DNA of 7,264 nt from assembly GCA_016181345.1 (NCBI GenBank), contig JACOZM010000123.1, forward strand, positions 1 through 7,264, given 5' to 3'. Numbering within the stretch: the stretch's first letter is position 1; the number at the start of each line of letters is the position of its first letter. The stretch comes from Candidatus Woesearchaeota archaeon (GTDB lineage: Archaea; Nanobdellota; Nanobdellia; Woesearchaeales; GW2011-AR9). The translations under genes were made by a program, and so were the position numbers. Positions 6,401-7,264 of the stretch are shown here, one piece after another. The notes beneath the pieces are model-generated. The model worked only from the letters and a program-made list of their open reading frames with translations. It had not been told where the DNA came from and ran no database searches.

Positions 6401-7264
6401 CGGAAAAATTCGAGCAGGATATACAAGAGATTGTTTTGTCGGCAATGACGGTTATAAGTATCAATGTATCTGCGAATTAGATGAATCAAAAATACCTAAG
6501 AAACCAATTGGAAAACGTGAAGCCGTAAAGAAAATAGGAGATGTTGAAGAAGAATGGTCCTATCGTGAAGCGACGATCTACACGGAATCTTTTGGAAGAG
6601 CCGGGACGTATTACCCGGAGTGGAGATATTACTCTGGTAGGGATATGTCAGCTACGTTTGGCTTAGATTACGGTTTAGACAATTTCAAAAAAGAAATTAA
6701 AGACAAAAGTACAGCAGAAATCAATCCCCATACACAAACAGTAAGTACCTTTCAGACGGTCTGTCTAAGAGGAATCAATGCCCGATTAGAAATGCTACAA
6801 AGCGTCTTGATCGGGTTAAGAAATTGTTTAGTGGAAGCCAAATATACTGGATTGCATGATGCGGGAATGTGTAAGACAATCTTTACACAATATGTCTGCG
6901 GAATGTTTTACAAATTTTTAACTCTCTTCACGAGTAAATGCTCGCCGTTATCTCTTCCGGATATGGACTTCGGCATTGACGCTGACCCTTCTGATGGTGG
7001 GATTTCTGCAGCAGTAGATGCTGGGTTTTCGGCTATTCCTCAAGCGATGTCTTCGTCAATTTCCGATTTGAAAGGAAGATATGGAAATGCAAACTTGGAA
7101 CAATATTTCGCTTCTGGAACGCAAGGCTTTGCCGAATCAATGTGTATGTGGGCGATGGGTTATGATTTCCCTCTGGGCATGGAATTTATTTTAGATTCAG
7201 CGTATAGTTTTGAAATGGCGTCTAGTGTCTTCTTCCCAATAGCAGAAAGAGAATTATCCACGTT
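3450..7264 (+). CDS. Very large secreted FN3/Ig-domain, cysteine-rich surface protein, partial (C-terminus off right edge)
   Basis: The frame is open for 1271 codons to the window edge. Residues 1-26 form a signal peptide (MNIPK, hydrophobic core, cleavage likely after IVSA). Residues 28-116 are an FN3-type domain (TSATIKWDT, FLKYG, YLYSVES, YYSFTTL). Three bacterial Ig-like domains follow: about 118-236 (ITGKTEPGSEVQLY at 137-150, with a Ser-rich insertion), 239-325 (ISGNVTESSTIEVF; ENVITVTAKDAAG) and 326-461 (ITGKTKPGAKVYLY at 350-363, with a Pro-rich insertion). Residues 462-1271 are a long region I cannot assign to a named family. It holds 26 cysteines, a hydrophobic segment near 671-690, a WTCDRFFC motif (C778, C783), two CYR motifs, and a conserved-looking block C1126...C1141...C1150...C1164 similar to sequences I recall from other DPANN surface proteins. 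An in-frame TAA at 3438-3440 makes ATG 3450 the first usable start. It lies downstream of the anchored protein gene, probably in one operon. Secretion and domain order are well supported; function (adhesion, surface assembly) is inference. Confidence 0.8.
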   Translation, partial: MNIPKINIVLAVFVIILFLNMPIVSALEISNIRAEEITDTSATIKWDTDQPANSFLKYGQTAENMNRLGDANLVYSHQFQVENLNQQSNYLYSVESNSIADNNNGGYYSFTTLAPDMDAPKLLVNLPESIKGNRIDITGKTEPGSEVQLYVNSRQVGTQTAIVSPPSEQSSLSASLNSSPVSGSAIFGLAISPSGLEGEFTFSDVALLDDQINNIKIESSDRSGNMVNFTGVVFADATGPRLTLNQLPALTSDKKIKISGNVTESSTIEVFINNRSAEKKEVVVEENSAAFEFELFLDDGENVITVTAKDAAGWESSQIIKLNADSLPPQVSFELVSGTEYYEGRADTEITGKTKPGAKVYLYIFRQGVTQEKLEFSSAVEVIDADAQGEFTFEEVSFPPPPFTNWKQLAPREVPPGLQEVLISPLSQLEQEQRKTYKVYIIAEDSLGRTAFAERTVNINSCFTGNAFDITPMIEFQAPFKLDPGLMEDGRETIQAVFNLTYRGASVGFTNPTTGREEKSYEIIGNPQFRKACTQSMSDNDDYAVGCKLLPPTLRAVPNPDKTAFYVTADLQRADEFIDREENIWDDFQKRRLKMPLKIMINYRERNDNSLQSVEGSWSQAKTEVFCYDLSYFVDVPIESEEMIPDFLVDTALPALNTTINAIETIKPYLRTIMIVSGVSCVSSFLSKMAIRFYRIFMQNFEPWKPADEEEKCPKDQTDLYLEDTIKDWEKIDGRSDVKDKYALPENYKEKKLEDYCPNTAGAWEIEELFDQFFRWTCDRFFCSAAPAAWTAKADESQVRDVIQKQTQCAATASCATLEKVENCRDLLAKNPEKAGLLVEKKEYLGECYRDASGVLYYGDGGKQETSLTDRGIWKMTPVDNIIKHGELPKTDLLTYKPDNSDDFCAAPDISCSRMCTQAGNYMPVDDGYSISEEGVVSGAATSSGSPGTLTGSCYRENPISTAREITEGSDYQLESPEKLTVKDGKIRAGYTRDCFVGNDGYKYQCICELDESKIPKKPIGKREAVKKIGDVEEEWSYREATIYTESFGRAGTYYPEWRYYSGRDMSATFGLDYGLDNFKKEIKDKSTAEINPHTQTVSTFQTVCLRGINARLEMLQSVLIGLRNCLVEAKYTGLHDAGMCKTIFTQYVCGMFYKFLTLFTSKCSPLSLPDMDFGIDADPSDGGISAAVDAGFSAIPQAMSSSISDLKGRYGNANLEQYFASGTQGFAESMCMWAMGYDFPLGMEFILDSAYSFEMASSVFFPIAERELST

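Overview
The window looks archaeal, and most likely comes from a DPANN-type archaeon (Woesearchaeota/Pacearchaeota-like). Four things support this. The DNA is A+T-rich. Two genes carry TATA boxes centred about 27 nt before the ATG with no Shine-Dalgarno site, which is the leaderless archaeal arrangement. One gene encodes an archaeal-type PAC2 proteasome-assembly protein. The two large downstream genes have the style of DPANN exported proteins: a G|QVTVFIIIG N-terminal anchor, a C...GGYI...C module, and a very large cysteine-rich Ig/FN3 surface protein. Assignment to a lineage is inference from remembered sequence style, not a database match.

Layout. At 1-152 (minus strand, running off the left edge) is the N-terminal half of a small two-helix membrane protein of the superinfection-immunity (Imm, PF14373-like) family. 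A 143-bp divergent promoter region separates it from a PAC2 gene on the plus strand (296-1132). A 163-bp T-rich intergenic stretch then holds oligo-T terminators and a fresh TATA box. Next comes a 692-residue membrane-anchored extracytoplasmic protein (1296-3374). After a 75-bp gap filled with five degenerate 14-bp tandem repeats, an open frame runs from 3450 to the right edge: at least 1271 codons, no stop. It encodes a secreted protein with a signal peptide, an FN3 domain, three Ig-like domains and a long cysteine-rich region.

How the genes may work together. PAC2 is cytoplasmic (proteasome assembly) and has its own promoter and terminator, so it is probably unrelated to its neighbours. The last two genes are co-directional and closely spaced. 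Both encode exported, cysteine-containing proteins, and they plausibly form one cell-surface assembly. That pair is the most interesting and least described content of the window. Its function cannot be read from the sequence. No RNA genes, insertion sequences or CRISPR arrays were seen, and no gene-free stretch exceeds 300 bases.
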